Position numbers and translations under genes: made by a program. 6,413 bases of DNA from an uncultured Clostridium sp. (GTDB lineage: Bacteria > Bacillota > Clostridia > TANB77 > CAG-508). A model generated the notes under the pieces. It searched no databases and was not told where the DNA came from. It saw nothing but the letters and a program-made list of their open reading frames with translations. Positions 5,230-6,413 of the stretch are shown piece after piece; position 1 is the stretch's first letter, and every line of letters starts with the position of its first letter. The stretch is taken from contig URWN01000058.1 of assembly GCA_900551615.1 (NCBI GenBank), positions 1 through 6,413 of the forward strand. Reading direction: 5' to 3'.

Positions 5230-6117
5230 TTACGCTATTTTTTCTAATTGTTTAAATTGCTTACCATATGGACAAAAACTGGCAACACTGCAATAATCTT
5301 TACATTTACGATCATGCCAATGTTCTTTACTATTGCAAATATGAGATGTTTTACCTTTTATTAATGCTTCATTTAATCTTTTTGCTTTAGCTTTCATATA
5401 TTTTTTTATCCATATATCTGAAATTTTATTTATATGAATTATATATACAGGACTTGTAATATTGCGTTCACTAGCTACTCTTAAATTAAAATCTCTACAT
5501 AATGCTTGAATCTCCATTCGATTTACTTTAAAGCCTCTTTCTTCAAGTAAAATTCGATAATAATTAAGCTGAATAGCCCAATCTAAAATATGTTTAACTC
5601 CGTCAGTTCTCCATTCTTTTTTAGTTTTTGGCTAACCTTTTTTTGTTCCTGTTTTATAGACTTCTCCAGTTGGTACATCAATTTTATAATAGCCCAGTGC
5701 TTTCATCAGTTTATATGAAGAAGTGATTTTATAATCTCCGAGTGTATTATCTTCTTTATCAAGGATTTGACCAAATAAATCAAACTTTCCACTAGTAATT
5801 TCATCATGCAATCTTTCTTCACTTAGCATATTACCTTCAGTGTAATTTTCATTTAAAGTATGAACAGCACTTCCATGAAGTGCATACATTTGATTTATAG
5901 GATCTACAGCATAATCTGTTGTTTTCTTTAAAAAGGTTTCCATTGTTCCTGCTAATAATTCTGTAACTGTTGCATTTTGTAGTTTCCTATTTAAAGAATT
6001 GGCAACTGCTCGTAATGTTGGTAAGAACATACATCTTTGAGTATATATACATTTTTTTAGACATTGATTGATATTTACTTCATGACCTGAAGGACAAATA
6101 AATCTTGTTGCTGGCAT
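5230..6117 (-). pseudogene. Cas4/RecB-like PD-(D/E)XK nuclease, interrupted by one in-frame TAG
   Basis: One reading frame of 295 codons starts at the ATG at 6117-6115, with AGGAGG 7 nt upstream; an earlier in-frame GTG at 6135 lies before that site and is not used. TAG at codon 162 (5634-5632) splits it, and the frame is unchanged on both sides. N-terminal cysteines C8, C19, C23 and C29 form a metal-type cluster. Nuclease landmarks follow: H81/H86 (ALHGSAVH), E101, D113 (GKFDLF), D128-Y-K130 (LGDYKITSS) and, beyond the stop, Q183-x3-Y187 (DWAIQLNYYR). C-terminal C261, C272, C276 and C282 resemble the iron-sulfur cluster site of Cas4/AddB-type nucleases. Such enzymes resect DNA ends, and here it pairs with the ERF annealase. 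There are no cas genes, so I read it as a phage recombination nuclease, not CRISPR Cas4. The truncated 161-residue product would lack the QxxxY motif and the cluster. The second half has no usable start of its own. Confidence 0.88.
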
Positions 6118-6124
6118 AATAAAA

Positions 6125-6130
6125 CCTCCT
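6125..6130 (-). promoter_or_regulatory. Ribosome binding site of the nuclease gene
   Basis: AGGAGG at 6130-6125 lies 7 nt before the ATG at 6117 and fixes that start over the upstream GTG at 6135. It is only 5 nt after the T tract of the terminator at 6136-6169. Confidence 0.7.
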
Positions 6131-6135
6131 GACAC

Positions 6136-6169
6136 AAAAATAGCAGGTATAGCATTTGCTACACCTGCT
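6136..6169 (-). terminator. Intrinsic terminator behind the Rpn-family gene
   Basis: A 13-bp stem with a single mismatch (6169-6157 with 6154-6142, AGCAGGTGTAGCA against its partner) and a 2-nt minimal loop is followed on the minus strand by A and five T (6140-6136). It begins 14 nt after the stop codon of the Rpn-family gene. It leaves no room for a promoter before the nuclease gene. Confidence 0.75.
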
Positions 6170-6183
6170 GTAATTTGTTTATA

Positions 6184-6413
6184 TTATTTAATTTTAATTT
6201 TTAAAGCCTCTACATCTTGAATACTTAATCCTGTTCCTTTAACAATAGTATCTACATCTACACCTAATTTTAAAAGATTAATTGCTGTATTGATATTAGC
6301 CTTTTTCATTCCTAAAGTAATGCCTTCTTGTAAGCCCTGCTCTAATCCTTCTTCTTTAAATGCACTCATATATGAATAATAATCTCTTATTGCTTTTTCT
6401 CTTTGTTCATACG
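6184..6413 (-). CDS. C-terminal part of an Rpn-family nuclease/putative transposase, cut by the window edge
   Basis: The frame is open from the window edge to the TAA at 6186-6184 and gives 75 residues. It begins YEQREKAIRDYYSYMSAFKE, a lysine/glutamate-rich helix, then GLEQGLQEGITLGMKKANI, then NTAINLLKLGVDVDTIVKGTGLSIQDVEALK. This charged helix, the G.E.G..EG repeat and the final helix-turn-helix-like LL..G.....I....GLS...V..LK pattern are typical of the C-terminal tail of Rpn/PDDEXK-family transposase-like proteins, which in E. coli (RpnA) cut DNA and promote RecA-independent recombination. The catalytic domain lies outside the window. The ATG at 6369 is internal and not the start. The downstream module may owe its position to such an element, but no terminal repeats are visible here. 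Confidence 0.8.
   Translation of the reverse strand, partial: YEQREKAIRDYYSYMSAFKEEGLEQGLQEGITLGMKKANINTAINLLKLGVDVDTIVKGTGLSIQDVEALKIKIK

Noticed and set aside
5230..6117. CRISPR-associated Cas4 with a nearby CRISPR system
   Set aside because: No cas1/cas2 genes and no repeat-spacer array are in the window; the ERF partner indicates a phage recombination nuclease.
1..6413. Alternative genetic code (TAG or TAA read as an amino acid)
   Set aside because: Intact genes end in TAA, the interruptions use both TAA and TAG, and a third gene is broken by a frameshift, so no single reassignment fits.

Overview
The window is strongly AT-rich and every gene I can support lies on the minus strand, so transcription runs from high to low coordinates. 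Base composition, strong AGGAGG/AAGGAG ribosome binding sites, an Rpn-family (PDDEXK) transposase tail and a phage recombination module point to a low-G+C Bacillota genome or one of its prophages/integrated elements. A gut Negativicute is my best guess from protein style, but the sequence does not prove it.

Layout, read in the direction of transcription. (1) 6413-6184: C-terminal part of an Rpn-family nuclease/transposase, then a terminator. (2) 6117-4153: a phage-type recombination module, made of a Cas4/RecB-like PD-(D/E)XK nuclease with C-terminal cysteines (295 codons, interrupted by one in-frame TAG), a 25-residue hydrophobic micropeptide, a 97-residue protein of a plasmid/phage-associated family, and an ERF-family single-strand annealing protein with a C-terminal four-cysteine finger. 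The set ends at a perfect 12-bp terminator. (3) 4115-3918: a Cro/C1-type helix-turn-helix gene that has lost its start codon exactly at that terminator. (4) 3786-1238: a closely packed set of four genes, each with its own good ribosome binding site: a 51-residue zinc-binding-type microprotein, a 190-residue protein with one membrane segment (frameshifted at a run of seven A), a 528-codon zinc-ribbon/Sel1-repeat/CFI-box protein with two in-frame TAA codons, and a 60-residue basic protein. (5) 1237-975: a gene-free stretch with seven copies of an 8-bp sequence (ATGTCCAN) and a strong hairpin. (6) 974 to the edge: an unrecognised 297-residue protein, overlapped by the start of a further reading frame that leaves the window.

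The nuclease and the ERF protein would act together like lambda Exo/Beta: one resects double-strand ends, the other anneals the exposed strands. The four-gene set downstream has no function I can name. It is the best candidate for something undescribed, because two zinc-ribbon-type proteins, a membrane-anchored protein and a CFI-box scaffold are packed as one transcription unit.

A striking feature is that three long genes are each broken by tiny lesions (one TAG, two TAA, one missing A) while the remaining protein sequence still looks well conserved. Either the element has begun to decay recently or the underlying assembly carries base errors. Where each break lies is given so that it can be checked.
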